From CBDCGS01 sp965216915 (lineage in GTDB: Bacteria > Pseudomonadota > Alphaproteobacteria > UBA828): a DNA stretch of 64,000 nt. The notes beneath the pieces were generated by a model. The model had not been told where the DNA came from, did not search any database, and saw only the letters and a program-made list of their open reading frames with translations. Location: contig CBDCGS010000003.1 of NCBI GenBank assembly GCA_965216915.1, forward strand, positions 62,001-126,000, read 5' to 3'. Below are positions 9,160-18,217 of the stretch, one piece after another (within the stretch, counting starts at the first letter, position 1; every line of letters starts with the position of its first letter). The translations under genes and the position numbers were made by a program.

Positions 9160-9672
9160 GTGACCTTCGAGACGCTTCATTCTACACGCTGCGGCCCATC
9201 ACGCGAGCATCGGCGGGCCGGCCGGCGCTTCGTCGGCATGGCGGCGGGCCTCGTGCTTATCGCACTCATGGCCGCGTGTGCGCCACGGGTCGACACGCGC
9301 GGCCACGTGCCCAATCCGGAGGCTCTGGCGACGATCCAGGCGGGCGTCCAAACGCGGGCCGACGTAGCCGAGCTTCTCGGCTCCCCGTCGGTCGTCGGCA
9401 CCTTCGACGACGCGCGCTGGTACTACATCACGCGGCGGGTCGAAAGCGGCGCATTCTACGAGGAGGAGCTGCTTGAGCAGCAAATCGTCGTGATCGCCTT
9501 CGATGATGCGGGCGTGGTCAGCGAGGTCGCATCGCTCGATCCCGCTGTGGCGCGCGAGATCGACCCCGCGAGCGCGGAAACCCCGACGCGCGGGCGCGAG
9601 CTCGGCTTCTTCGAGCAGCTACTCGGGAACATCGGCACGCCCGCCGTCGGCACGAGGAGCGGCGCCAACTGA
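9160..9672 (+). CDS. bamE: outer membrane protein assembly factor BamE (SmpA/OmlA)
   Basis: A 170-residue lipoprotein. An arginine-rich n-region, a hydrophobic stretch and the lipobox LMAAC put the lipidated cysteine at residue 40. The SmpA/OmlA domain follows: TIQAGVQTRADVAELLGSPS, then FDDARWYYITRR and VVIAFDDAGVVSEV. BamE is a lipoprotein of the BAM complex that inserts beta-barrel proteins. The GTG at 9160 keeps the basic residues before the signal; the ATG at 9238 would leave a signal without positive charge. It diverges from the bc1 chaperone gene. Confidence 0.93.
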   Translation: MTFETLHSTRCGPSREHRRAGRRFVGMAAGLVLIALMAACAPRVDTRGHVPNPEALATIQAGVQTRADVAELLGSPSVVGTFDDARWYYITRRVESGAFYEEELLEQQIVVIAFDDAGVVSEVASLDPAVAREIDPASAETPTRGRELGFFEQLLGNIGTPAVGTRSGAN

Positions 9673-9680
9673 GCAAGTGC

Positions 9681-10694
9681 TTAGGTGTCGTGCGCGGCGC
9701 GGACTTCGCCAACCTGGACGCCGCGCCAATTGCTTAGCGGCGCGGCGAGCAGATCGGCGAGGGCGCGCCGGTCTTCAACGGCGAGCAGGCCGAGGCGCTC
9801 CAGCATGGTCGTCACGGCGACCTCGGCGGCGCGCCACGCGCCGTCGCGCACCTTGAGGGCGAGGCCGAGGCCAAGCGCCGTGAGTGCGGCGAAATAAACG
9901 CCCTCCGCCCCCACCTTGACGAGCATGCGGTCACCCGCCTGTCCGACGATCCGAGTGCAGGCACGCCCGGTGCCGGCGATCATGAACGGATGGCCGGCAA
10001 TCGCTTGGCGCACGCGTTGCACCGCCGCTTGCCGCGCGGGTGTGAGCGCGCCGGGCTCGGCGATGCGCGCCGCTGCGCAGGCCAATGCGTGCAGGGGAAG
10101 GCCGATGGTCGGGATGCTGCATCCGTCGATCGCCCAGGGTGCCCCGGAAACCTCGTGGCTCGCCATCTCGGCAATGGCGCGGCTGACGCGTTCCTGCACC
10201 GGGTGCGCGCGGGCGATGTAGCCGGCGGTCGGCTCGCCGAGGGCCTGCGCGGTCGCGAGGAACCCGGTGTGCTTGCCCGAGCACATGTTGTGCACGGCAA
10301 GGCCGGTCTCGCCGCGGCGGACGCAGGCCTGGGCGCTCGGGCCATGGTGGGGTAGGTGGCCGCCGCATTCGAGCGCGCTCTCGTCGAGGCCGATGCGCGC
10401 GAGCCAATCGCGCACCAGCGCGACATGCGCCGGCTCGCCGCTGTGCGACGAGCAAGCCAGCGCGATCTCCTCGTCGGTGATGGCGAAATGCTCCGCCGCG
10501 CCGGTCTCGATCAGGGGTAGGACCTGCACCGATTTGATCGCGGAGCGCGGATAGACGACCGTATCGACCTCGCCCCACCCCTCGACGAGTGCGCCGGCGG
10601 GGTCGACCAGCGCGATATCGACGACGTGCCGGCTTTCGATCGCGGGTCCGCGCGTGCATTCGATGACGAGCGGGTCGTGCCGGTCCACGGTCAT
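9681..10694 (-). CDS. asparaginase, Rhizobium etli ReAV type
   Basis: A 337-residue protein of the class 3 (PF06089) asparaginases, unrelated to the E. coli enzymes. As I recall, the residues described for R. etli ReAV are all present, mostly at a constant offset of +3: Ser51 and Lys54 (RSAIKS), Ser83 (CSSHSGEP), zinc ligands Cys138 and Lys141 (CSGKH) and Cys192 (DGCSIPT), with Lys260 in LVKVGAEGVY. It hydrolyses L-asparagine to aspartate and ammonia, probably in the cytoplasm as no signal is seen. It begins 3 bases after the stop of the YhfX-like gene, so the two form an operon. Confidence 0.93.
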   Translation of the reverse strand: MTVDRHDPLVIECTRGPAIESRHVVDIALVDPAGALVEGWGEVDTVVYPRSAIKSVQVLPLIETGAAEHFAITDEEIALACSSHSGEPAHVALVRDWLARIGLDESALECGGHLPHHGPSAQACVRRGETGLAVHNMCSGKHTGFLATAQALGEPTAGYIARAHPVQERVSRAIAEMASHEVSGAPWAIDGCSIPTIGLPLHALACAAARIAEPGALTPARQAAVQRVRQAIAGHPFMIAGTGRACTRIVGQAGDRMLVKVGAEGVYFAALTALGLGLALKVRDGAWRAAEVAVTTMLERLGLLAVEDRRALADLLAAPLSNWRGVQVGEVRAAHDT

Positions 10695-10697
10695 CGG

Positions 10698-11897
10698 CTA
10701 GGCGGCCGCAATCGGCCAGGCGGCGCGGTTGCCGGCGGTGTCCCAGATCCCGACGACCTCGGGGTGCCCCGCAGCGATGCCGGCGAGCGGCACCATGAAC
10801 GCGCGTGTGACGAAGGCCTGCGCGCGAAAGCCGAAGATGACCGTATCGCCGACTGCCGGCGCGGGTTCGGCGTGGAGTTGGCCGTAATAGTCGATCATCG
10901 ACGGTGGCGGGATCGACGCATCGACCGTGTGTGAGTGCACGTGCGCCGGATCGCGCCCGACGAGGGCTCGCACCCGATAGTCTTGGAAGACGGGATCGAC
11001 ATAGAGGCCGCCGCCGAAGCAATAGGCCTGTCCCGCGTGGTGGTGCGAAACCTCGGTGAGGTAGAGCATGGCCGGGCGCTCGGGGAGCTCCTCGGCGGCG
11101 TGGAGCGGCGTGGTGCCGGTGAGGCCATGGCCGGGCTCGACCTGGTTCGCACCGCCGTCGGCGAGGGTCGCCATGACGGTGGACGACGTCGTGCCGGGGG
11201 CGTTGATCACGAGGTCCGGGATATCGAGGCGCGCGAGCTGCTCGGCCGCACGGTTGAGGGTGGAGAGATTGGGCGTCGCCTGCACGCTGGCCGCCTGCTC
11301 GTCGTAGAGCAACGCCGGGAAGGTGGTGAGGCCGGCGAAACGGCCGCCGGGGGTGGTGTCGAGCGCCCGCACCGCCTCATCGAGCGCCGCCGCATCGAAG
11401 CCGCCCTCGTGGCCCGAATAGAACCGATCGCCCGGCGCGTGAACGCGCGCGAGGAGCGCTTGCTCGCGCCCCGCCGCGTGCGCGGCTTGCGCCGCCTCGG
11501 CGGCCTTCTCGGCGTTGAAGACGGTCCAATAGTCGGGCTGCATTGCCGCCGCGGCCTCGGCCTCGTGTCGCGGCACCTGGCTCAGGTGGCCGAGATGGCC
11601 GAGCCGATGCCCATGCGCATGGACAGGTCGCGCGCAGGCCATGTCGACCGCGACGAAGCCCGTGATGCCGCCGCGGGCGATGGCGTCGAACGCCGGCGGG
11701 TTGCGCCCGATCTGCTTGGTCATGGCCAGCACATCGAGCCCGAGCCGGGCCGCCTCGGTGCTCATGAGCCGCGCGTTGGCCTCGATCGTCTCGAGATCGA
11801 GTAGGTAGCTATTGGCCGGCACGGCCCCCGCTTGGTGGAGCGCCACTGCGGCGTCGATGAAGGCGGGATTCCGCCGGCGCAGCACATCTAGGAACAT
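10698..11897 (-). CDS. YhfX-like PLP-dependent enzyme (alanine racemase fold)
   Basis: About 399 residues, beginning MFLDVLRRRNPAFIDAAV as in E. coli YhfX. The PLP lysine is Lys61 in LAMTKQIGRNP. Further on are the barrel segments NAPGTTSSTVMATLA, EPGHGLTGTTPLHA and CFGGGLYVDPVF. The fold is that of the alanine racemase N-domain and D-threonine aldolase-like enzymes; the reaction is not established. The ATG at 11897 is preceded by GGGAGGTGG; an ATG 45 bases upstream is not. It pairs with the asparaginase and faces away from the MFS gene, which suggests amino-acid or D-amino-acid use. Confidence 0.85.
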   Translation of the reverse strand: MFLDVLRRRNPAFIDAAVALHQAGAVPANSYLLDLETIEANARLMSTEAARLGLDVLAMTKQIGRNPPAFDAIARGGITGFVAVDMACARPVHAHGHRLGHLGHLSQVPRHEAEAAAAMQPDYWTVFNAEKAAEAAQAAHAAGREQALLARVHAPGDRFYSGHEGGFDAAALDEAVRALDTTPGGRFAGLTTFPALLYDEQAASVQATPNLSTLNRAAEQLARLDIPDLVINAPGTTSSTVMATLADGGANQVEPGHGLTGTTPLHAAEELPERPAMLYLTEVSHHHAGQAYCFGGGLYVDPVFQDYRVRALVGRDPAHVHSHTVDASIPPPSMIDYYGQLHAEPAPAVGDTVIFGFRAQAFVTRAFMVPLAGIAAGHPEVVGIWDTAGNRAAWPIAAA

Positions 11898-12010
11898 GGT
11901 CCACCTCCCAGCCGGACACGGCATCGTGTAACCCGCGCCCATGCAATGATGGGCTTGCCAGGCGCCGAGGCCTAGTGTGAATTGTCGGGCCGCGCAGGCA
12001 AGGAGACAAG

Positions 12011-13255
12011 ATGAGCGATCACCGGGCGCCGGGGGAGCCCACCGGCCTTTATCCGCTTGTCCGGTTGGTTGCGGCGCTCCTGCTTTCGACGCTCGGCGGC
12101 GCGCCCATGTATGCGATCATCGTCGTGCTCAAGCCGGCGGCCATCGAGTTTGGTGCCGGGCGGGGCGGCGGGTCGGTGCCTTACATGCTGCTGATGGCCG
12201 CCGCCGGGATCGGTGGCGCCATCCTCGGCCGCTTGACCGACCGGCACGGCGTGTTCGTCCCCATCCTCGTCGGCTCGGTGGGCCTATCCATGGGGTTCAT
12301 CGCGGCCTCTTATGCGGTCGCGTTTTGGCAATTCTATCTGGCGCTCGGGGTGCTGGCCGGCCTCTTTGGCACATCGGCGACCTTCGGCCCGCTCGCCGCC
12401 GACATCACCCATTGGTTCAGCCGCCGCCGGGGGCTCGCCGTCTCTGTTGTGGTGACGGGCACCTATCTCGCGGGCGCGATCTGGCCGCCCATCGTGCAAC
12501 ATTCGGTGGACGTGCGCGGCTGGCGCGAGACTTTCTTCATTCTCGGCCTGGTTCTGATTTGCGCCATGCTGCCACTCGCGCTGCTCCTCTACCGTCGCCC
12601 ACCCGGGTGGCTGCACGGCCATGGCATGCGCCGGAGCGGTGTTCCGCCGGTCTCCCTCGGCATCGGTCCGAACACGTTGCAATGCGTGCTGTGCACCGCG
12701 GGCATCGGCTGCTGCGTCGCCATGGCGATGCCGCAGGTGCACATCGTCGCTCACGTCACGGATCTCGGGCACGCAGCGCAACGTGGCGCCGAGATGCTCT
12801 CGCTCATGCTGGGCTTCGGCATCATCAGCCGCATCACCTCGGGCTGGATCGCCGATCGGATCGGCGGCCTGCGCACGCTTCTCCTCGGCTCCACGCTGCA
12901 GATGATCGTGCTCGGCGCGTTTCTCACCACAGATGCGTTGACCGCGCTCTATATCATCTCGGCGGCCTTCGGGCTCTCGCAAGGCGGCATCACGCCCTCC
13001 TACGCCATCGTGGTGCGCACCTTCTTTCCGGCGGGTGAGGCGGGTTGGCGCATCGGCCTCACGATGCTCTTCACCTTCATGGGCATGGCGCTCGGCGGCT
13101 GGCTCGCCGGCGCGCTCTACGACCTCACGGGTTCCTACACGGCATCTTTCATCAACGCGATCGCCTTCAACGTGCTGAACATGGCGATCGTCGCCGCGCT
13201 CGCTCAGCGCGAGCGCGTGCGCCGCCTGCGCGCGCTCGGGGCCGTCGGCGATTAG
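12011..13255 (+). CDS. MFS transporter
   Basis: A 414-residue major facilitator with about twelve hydrophobic segments. The loop 2-3 signature is visible (GRLTDRHGVFVPIL), and a related motif recurs in the second half (GWIADRIGGLRTLL). WFSRRRGLAVSVVVTGTYL and the general shape resemble the monocarboxylate/oxalate:formate-like group. A strong AAGGAGA site precedes the ATG at 12011. It diverges from the YhfX-like gene, so a small organic or amino acid substrate is a fair guess. Confidence 0.9.
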   Translation: MSDHRAPGEPTGLYPLVRLVAALLLSTLGGAPMYAIIVVLKPAAIEFGAGRGGGSVPYMLLMAAAGIGGAILGRLTDRHGVFVPILVGSVGLSMGFIAASYAVAFWQFYLALGVLAGLFGTSATFGPLAADITHWFSRRRGLAVSVVVTGTYLAGAIWPPIVQHSVDVRGWRETFFILGLVLICAMLPLALLLYRRPPGWLHGHGMRRSGVPPVSLGIGPNTLQCVLCTAGIGCCVAMAMPQVHIVAHVTDLGHAAQRGAEMLSLMLGFGIISRITSGWIADRIGGLRTLLLGSTLQMIVLGAFLTTDALTALYIISAAFGLSQGGITPSYAIVVRTFFPAGEAGWRIGLTMLFTFMGMALGGWLAGALYDLTGSYTASFINAIAFNVLNMAIVAALAQRERVRRLRALGAVGD

Positions 13256-13305
13256 CGCGAGCCGGGTGCCACCATCACGATGACGATGCGCGCGAGCGCC
13301 GCGCC

Positions 13306-14544
13306 ATGAGCGCGCGAGCCCACCGGCCCGGTGCGCTGCTGCGCGACCCGGTCTATCTCCGGGTCTGGCTGATCGGCTTGTTCAGCGGCATCGCGCGTTG
13401 GCTTGAGATGCTCGTGCTCGGCGTCTTCGCCTTCGAGGTCACGGGCTCGCCGTTTCTGGTGGCGCTTCTCGTGATCCTGCGCTGGCTGCCGCTCGCCGTG
13501 TTCGGCTCGATCATCGGGGCCTTCGCCGATCGCCTGGCACCGCAGGCCATGCTGCGGGTCGGGCTCGCGGTCGCGAGCATTGTCTCGATCACCGTGTGTC
13601 TGCTCGCCGTCTACGGTGTCGTCGCCTATTGGCATGTCGCGATCGCGACCTTCGTCTCCGGCCTGATCTGGTGCACCGACCTGCCGGTGCGCCGCCGCAT
13701 CCTGGGCGACGCCGCCGGCAGCGGGCGCATCGCGGCGGCGATGAGCCTCGACAGCGCCTCGAGCAACGCGACGCGCATGCTCGGGCCCCTGTTCGGCGGT
13801 CTGGTCTACCACTGGCTCGGCACCGCGGGCGCGTTCGGGCTCGCGACCGGGCTCTACCTGATCAGCGTCGCGCTCATCCTCACGATCCCCATCGCCGCCG
13901 CCGGCAAAGTGCGCGGGACCAGGCTCGGGGCGGTGGTGCGGGAGCTGCGCGAGGCCTTCGGCTTCGCCATGCGTGATCGCGATGTGCTGCGCATCCTCAT
14001 GGTGACGGTGGTGTTCAACGTTTGGGGCTTTCCGTTCGTCACCATGATCCCCGTGATCGGCGATGAGGAGTTGAAGCTCAGCGCGAGCTGGGTCGGCATT
14101 CTCGGCGCGCTGGAGGGCGGGGGTGCCTTTCTCGGCTCCGTGCTCATCGCTTTCCGCCGGCCGACCACCAACTACCGCGCGCTCTACTTTTTCGGCGTGA
14201 TGGGCTACCTGGTGTTCGTGTTCGTCACGGGCTGGATGGCGAGCGCGGTGCCGGCGGGCGCGACGCTGTTCCTCACCGGCCTTTGCGCCGCCGGCTTTTC
14301 GACGATGCAAAGCGCGCTCATCTACAGCACGGCGCCGCCCGCGATGCGGAGCCGGCTGCTCGGCCTGCTCGTCATCTCGATCGGCACGGGGTTGATCGGC
14401 TTCGTCAATGTCGGGCTGATGGCGGAATGGTTCGGCGGCTCGACGGCGATCAGGATCATTGCGGTGGAGGGGGTGATCGCGTTGACTCTGATCGGGCTCG
14501 GCTGGCGCGAGCTTAGGCACGGCCGGCCCGGGGACGCTGATTGA
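13306..14544 (+). CDS. MFS transporter (MFS_3-like)
   Basis: A 412-residue membrane protein of the MFS_3 type related to EntS-like exporters. It opens with a basic N-terminus (MSARAHRPGALLRDPVYLRV) and has hydrophobic segments throughout, with GAFADRLAPQAMLRVGLAV in loop 2-3 and SLDSASSNATRMLGPLFGG in helix 5. The ATG at 13306 is chosen because sequence upstream in frame is low-complexity histidine/arginine. It begins 50 bases after the preceding MFS gene and 33 bases before the gamma-glutamyltransferase-like gene, so all three are probably one operon. Confidence 0.88.
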   Translation: MSARAHRPGALLRDPVYLRVWLIGLFSGIARWLEMLVLGVFAFEVTGSPFLVALLVILRWLPLAVFGSIIGAFADRLAPQAMLRVGLAVASIVSITVCLLAVYGVVAYWHVAIATFVSGLIWCTDLPVRRRILGDAAGSGRIAAAMSLDSASSNATRMLGPLFGGLVYHWLGTAGAFGLATGLYLISVALILTIPIAAAGKVRGTRLGAVVRELREAFGFAMRDRDVLRILMVTVVFNVWGFPFVTMIPVIGDEELKLSASWVGILGALEGGGAFLGSVLIAFRRPTTNYRALYFFGVMGYLVFVFVTGWMASAVPAGATLFLTGLCAAGFSTMQSALIYSTAPPAMRSRLLGLLVISIGTGLIGFVNVGLMAEWFGGSTAIRIIAVEGVIALTLIGLGWRELRHGRPGDAD

Positions 14545-14577
14545 TGGGGCGCTGGACCGGCTGAGACGGCGAGGACG

Positions 14578-16296
14578 ATGGAGCCGCTTCCCGAGCAACC
14601 GATGATCACCGCGCGCCGCCACATGGTGGTGGCGGGGCACTACCTCGCGGCTGAGGCCGGCATCGCGATGCTGGAGGCCGGCGGCAATGCGATCGATGCC
14701 GGCGTGGCGGCGGGTATCGCGCTCGGCGTGCTGCACAGCGACCAGGTGCAGTTCGCGGGCGTCGCGCCGATGCTGATCTACCTGGCGGAGCGCGACACGG
14801 TGGTGAGCCTCGCGGGTCTCGGCCCTTGGCCGAAGGCGGCGCGGCTCGAGATGTTTCTCACGGCCGACGGCGGCGCGATCCCGCTTGGCGTGCGGCGCAC
14901 GGTGGTGCCGGCCGCGCCCGACGCCTGGATCACCGCGCTCCGCCGCTTCGGCACGATGCACTTCGCCGATGTGGCGGCGCCCGCCATCCGCTACGCCCGC
15001 GAGGGCTTCACTGTGCACCCCGTGATGGCCGAGTTCATCCGCACCTATCGCGACAACTACGCGCTCTGGCCGAGCAACGCGGCGATCTGGCTGCCCGGCG
15101 GTGACGTGCCCGCGGTCGGCGATCTCTTCGTGCAGAGCGACCTCGCGGCGACCATCCAGTTCATGGCCGACGAGGAGCGGGCGGCCGCCGGCAACGGGCG
15201 CGATGCAGGCCTCCAAGCCGCGCGCGACGCGTTCTACGTTGGCGACATCGCGCAGGCGATCGTCCGCTATCACGCCGAGAACGACGGCCTCCTCACGGCC
15301 GACGACCTCGCGGGCTTCGCGACACCAGTCGAAGCGCCGCTCCGCATCTCCTATCGCGGTGTTGAGGTCTACAGCTGTCGGCCCTGGTGCCAGGGGCCGG
15401 TGCTGCTGCAGACCCTGCGCTTGCTGGAGGCGTTCGATCTCGCCGCGCTCGGCCACAACACGCCCGATTACATCCACACCGTCGCCGAGGCCCTGAAGCT
15501 CGTCTTCGCCGACCGTGAGCGCTTCTATGGTGACCCCGATGTGATCGAGGTGCCGATCGAGCGGCTGCTCTCGTCAGACTATGCGGCGGCGCGGTGCGGG
15601 CTCATCGACCCGGCGCAGGCCTGGCCCGGCATGCCGCCGGCCGGCGACATCCCGTGCTTCGGCGGCGAGAGCTTCGCACCCCATGTCGACCGCGGCCCGA
15701 TCCGCGCCGCGCCCGACACCTCCTATGTCTGCGCGATGGATGCGGCGGGCAACGTGTTCTCGGCGACGCCGAGCGATGTCTCCTTCGAAGGGCCTGCGAT
15801 CCCCGGGCTCGGCATCTGCCCCTCGTCGCGCGGCTCACAATCCTTTGCGATGGCGGGCCATGCGTCCGCGATCGCGCCGGGCAAACGCCCGCGGCTCACG
15901 CCCAATCCCGCGCTCGCGCTCAAGCCCGGCCGCTTTGCCATGCCCTTCGGCGCGCCGGGCGGCGACGCGCAGCCGCAAGGCATGCTCCAGGTGCTGCTCA
16001 ACCACCTCGTGTTCGGCATGCCGATCCAGCAGGCGATCGAGGCGCCGCGCTTCGTTACCCTGAGCCACCCGAACTCCTTCGAGCCCCACACGAGCCAGCC
16101 GGGCCGGCTCGGCCTCGAAGGCCGCATCGCCGCGGCCACGGGAGAGGCGCTCGCCGCGCGCGGCCACGACGTCGAATGGCTCGACGACCGTTCCATCGAG
16201 GTGGCGGGCGTCTGCGCGATCAGCGCCGATCTCGAAGGCGGCCTCTACTCAGGCGGCGCGGACCCCAGGCGCGCGGCGCGCGCCATGGGGATTTAG
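14578..16296 (+). CDS. gamma-glutamyltransferase-like Ntn hydrolase
   Basis: A 572-residue member of the gamma-glutamyltranspeptidase family, which self-cleaves to free a catalytic threonine. The likely nucleophile is Thr381 in APDTSYVCAMDAAGNVF. Glycine-rich substrate-site elements follow (PLCPSSRG-like region GICPSSRGSQSF; FGAPGGDAQPQGMLQ). The N-terminal AEAGIAMLEAGGNAIDAGVA is typical. No signal peptide is seen, unlike the periplasmic E. coli enzyme, so a cytoplasmic acylase role is possible. It follows two MFS genes and its stop directly abuts the stop of the convergent hydrolase gene. Confidence 0.88.
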   Translation: MEPLPEQPMITARRHMVVAGHYLAAEAGIAMLEAGGNAIDAGVAAGIALGVLHSDQVQFAGVAPMLIYLAERDTVVSLAGLGPWPKAARLEMFLTADGGAIPLGVRRTVVPAAPDAWITALRRFGTMHFADVAAPAIRYAREGFTVHPVMAEFIRTYRDNYALWPSNAAIWLPGGDVPAVGDLFVQSDLAATIQFMADEERAAAGNGRDAGLQAARDAFYVGDIAQAIVRYHAENDGLLTADDLAGFATPVEAPLRISYRGVEVYSCRPWCQGPVLLQTLRLLEAFDLAALGHNTPDYIHTVAEALKLVFADRERFYGDPDVIEVPIERLLSSDYAAARCGLIDPAQAWPGMPPAGDIPCFGGESFAPHVDRGPIRAAPDTSYVCAMDAAGNVFSATPSDVSFEGPAIPGLGICPSSRGSQSFAMAGHASAIAPGKRPRLTPNPALALKPGRFAMPFGAPGGDAQPQGMLQVLLNHLVFGMPIQQAIEAPRFVTLSHPNSFEPHTSQPGRLGLEGRIAAATGEALAARGHDVEWLDDRSIEVAGVCAISADLEGGLYSGGADPRRAARAMGI

Positions 16297-17538
16297 CTAC
16301 CCGCCGGACTTGTTCGCGACCTCGACCATCGCGTTGAGCAGCACGTCGCAGCCGGCCGCGACATCGTCGGGCGTCGCCGCCTCGATCTCGTTGTGGCTGA
16401 TGCCGTCCTCGCACGGGATGAAGATCATGCCGGTCGGTGCGACGCGCGAGATGTAGACCGCGTCGTGGCCCGCGCCAGAGGTGATGGCGCGGTTGGCGAA
16501 GCCGAGCGAATCCGCGGCGCGCTGCACCGCGCCGACGCAGGTGTCGGCAAACTTCACGGGCGGCGAATACCAAATTTCCTCGAAGGCGAGGGAGAGCCCG
16601 GAGTCCGCGGCGATTTTCTCGCACGCGGCGCGGTAGGCCTCGCCCATGGCGGCGAGTGTGTCGGCGTCCGGGTGGCGCAGGTCGACGGTGAAGAAGACGC
16701 TGCCGGGGATGACGTTCCGCGAGTTGGGGCTCACCTCCATCATGCCGACGGTCGAGCGCGAGTCGGGCAGGTTGTCTGTCGCGACCTGGCGCGATGCCGC
16801 GATCATCTCGGCGGTGCCGACGAGCGCGTCCTTGCGGCGCTCCATCGGGGTCGTGCCGGCGTGCGATTCCATGCCGGTCACGGTGATCTCATACCACTTG
16901 ATGCCTTGCACGCCCTGGACGACGCCGATCGTCTTCTCCTCCGCCTCGAGAATCGGGCCCTGCTCGATATGCGCCTCGAAGAAGGCGCCGACCTTGCGCC
17001 CGCCGCATGCCATGTCGCCGGCATAGCCGATGCGCTTCAGCTCCTCGCCGATGGTCTTGCCGTCCTGGTCGGCGCAGGCGAGACCTTCCTCGAGGGTGAA
17101 TTCGCCGCCGAAGACGCCGGACGCGATCATCGCGGGCGCAAAGCGCGAGCCCTCCTCGTTGGTCCAGGCGGAGACCTCGATCGGCGCCTCGGTCTCGTAG
17201 CCGAGGTCGTTCAGCGTGCGGATCACCTCGAGGCCGGCGAGCACGCCGTAGATCCCGTCGAACTTGCCGCCGGTCGGCTGGCTGTCGATGTGGCTCCCGG
17301 TCATCACCGGCGGCAGCGCGTCGTTCTTGCCGGCGCGGCGCGCGAAGATGTTGCCCATTGTGTCGACGCTCACGGTGCAGCCTGCCTCCTCGCACCATTT
17401 GACGAAGAGATCGCGCGCCGCCTTGTCGACGTCGGTGAGCGCGAGCCGGCAGACGCCGCCCTTCTCGGTGGCGCCGAGTTGCGCCATCTCCATGAGGCTC
17501 TCCCAGAGCCGCTGCCCATTGACCTTGATGTTCTGCAC
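16297..17538 (-). CDS. Zn-dependent N-carbamoyl-L-amino acid hydrolase / beta-ureidopropionase (M20 family)
   Basis: A 413-residue enzyme of the HyuC/AllC group. Metal-site elements are clear: TGSHIDSQPTGGKFDGIYG (His and Asp ligands), WTNEEGSRFAPAM (catalytic Glu) and FEAHIEQGP; the C-terminal SGAGHDAVYISRVAPTGMIF carries the last His. The family removes the carbamoyl group of N-carbamoyl amino acids, including N-carbamoyl-beta-alanine. The start is a GTG at 17538 with GAGGGAGA before it. Placed between the salvage genes and the beta-alanine cluster, a ureido-acid substrate is likely. Confidence 0.92.
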   Translation of the reverse strand: MQNIKVNGQRLWESLMEMAQLGATEKGGVCRLALTDVDKAARDLFVKWCEEAGCTVSVDTMGNIFARRAGKNDALPPVMTGSHIDSQPTGGKFDGIYGVLAGLEVIRTLNDLGYETEAPIEVSAWTNEEGSRFAPAMIASGVFGGEFTLEEGLACADQDGKTIGEELKRIGYAGDMACGGRKVGAFFEAHIEQGPILEAEEKTIGVVQGVQGIKWYEITVTGMESHAGTTPMERRKDALVGTAEMIAASRQVATDNLPDSRSTVGMMEVSPNSRNVIPGSVFFTVDLRHPDADTLAAMGEAYRAACEKIAADSGLSLAFEEIWYSPPVKFADTCVGAVQRAADSLGFANRAITSGAGHDAVYISRVAPTGMIFIPCEDGISHNEIEAATPDDVAAGCDVLLNAMVEVANKSGG

Positions 17539-17610
17539 CGCGTGTCTCCCTCGAGGCTGGTCACCGCGCCATTATAGGCGGGAGGGCCCGTCCCGGTGTA
17601 GGGATGGCGC

Positions 17611-18135
17611 ATGGCCGACGTGCCGATCCTGCCCGACGTGCTGGCGCCGGGTCTCCGGGTGGTTTTCTGCGGTTCCGCTGCGGGCACCGCATCGGCCCGC
17701 GCGGGCGCTTACTATGCGGGGCCGGGCAACGCGTTCTGGCCGACGCTGCACGCGGTCGGCCTCACCCCCCATCGCATCGCGCCAGCGGACTTCCGCACCG
17801 TTCTCGACCACGGCCTCGGCCTCACCGATCTCTGCAAGACCGGCTTCGGCCCCGACGCCACGCTGGCGCGCGAGGCCGACGACGCGGCCGCGCTCGCCGC
17901 CAAGATCACACGCGATCGCCCGCGTATCCTCGCCTTCAACGGCAAACGCGCCGCGCGTGTTTTCTTGCGCGTGGCGCTGGATCACGACTTGGGCGGCTAC
18001 GGCGCACAGCCCGTGCGGCTTGGGCCGACGGCAATCCACGTGCTGCCGTCGACTTCGGGGCAAGCGCGCCGCTGGTGGGACGAGCGCTGGTGGCGTGAGG
18101 TGGCAGAGGCGGCCGGCAGCGCGAAACATAGATGA
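17611..18135 (+). CDS. mug: mismatch-specific DNA glycosylase (Mug/TDG type)
   Basis: A 174-residue uracil-DNA glycosylase superfamily protein of family 2. The start VVFCGSAAGTASA and the active-site part AGPGNAFWPTLHAVGL align with Mug, where the catalytic Asn would be GxNP-like; here the first motif reads CGSAAG instead, and the asparagine is in GPGN. The second motif is LPSTSGQARR. It removes uracil or thymine mispaired with guanine. It diverges from the GTG-started hydrolase, and lies beside the SOS-box cassette. Whether the altered first motif changes activity cannot be told. Confidence 0.88.
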   Translation: MADVPILPDVLAPGLRVVFCGSAAGTASARAGAYYAGPGNAFWPTLHAVGLTPHRIAPADFRTVLDHGLGLTDLCKTGFGPDATLAREADDAAALAAKITRDRPRILAFNGKRAARVFLRVALDHDLGGYGAQPVRLGPTAIHVLPSTSGQARRWWDERWWREVAEAAGSAKHR

Positions 18136-18217
18136 CCGTGTACCCAGTGAGTGGGTCCGGGCAAGCTACTCGTCGGGCGGAGCGCGCGACGTCGGATTGG
18201 TAAGCGATTTGATCAGG

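Noticed and set aside
13252..15477. A 741-codon leftward frame across the two transport genes and the gamma-glutamyltransferase-like gene
   Set aside because: It spans parts of several real genes on the other strand, ignores their borders and has no motif or signal.
18142..18156. Hairpin ACCCA-GTGAG-TGGGT after the mug gene as terminator
   Set aside because: The stem is only 5 bp and no T-run follows on either strand.
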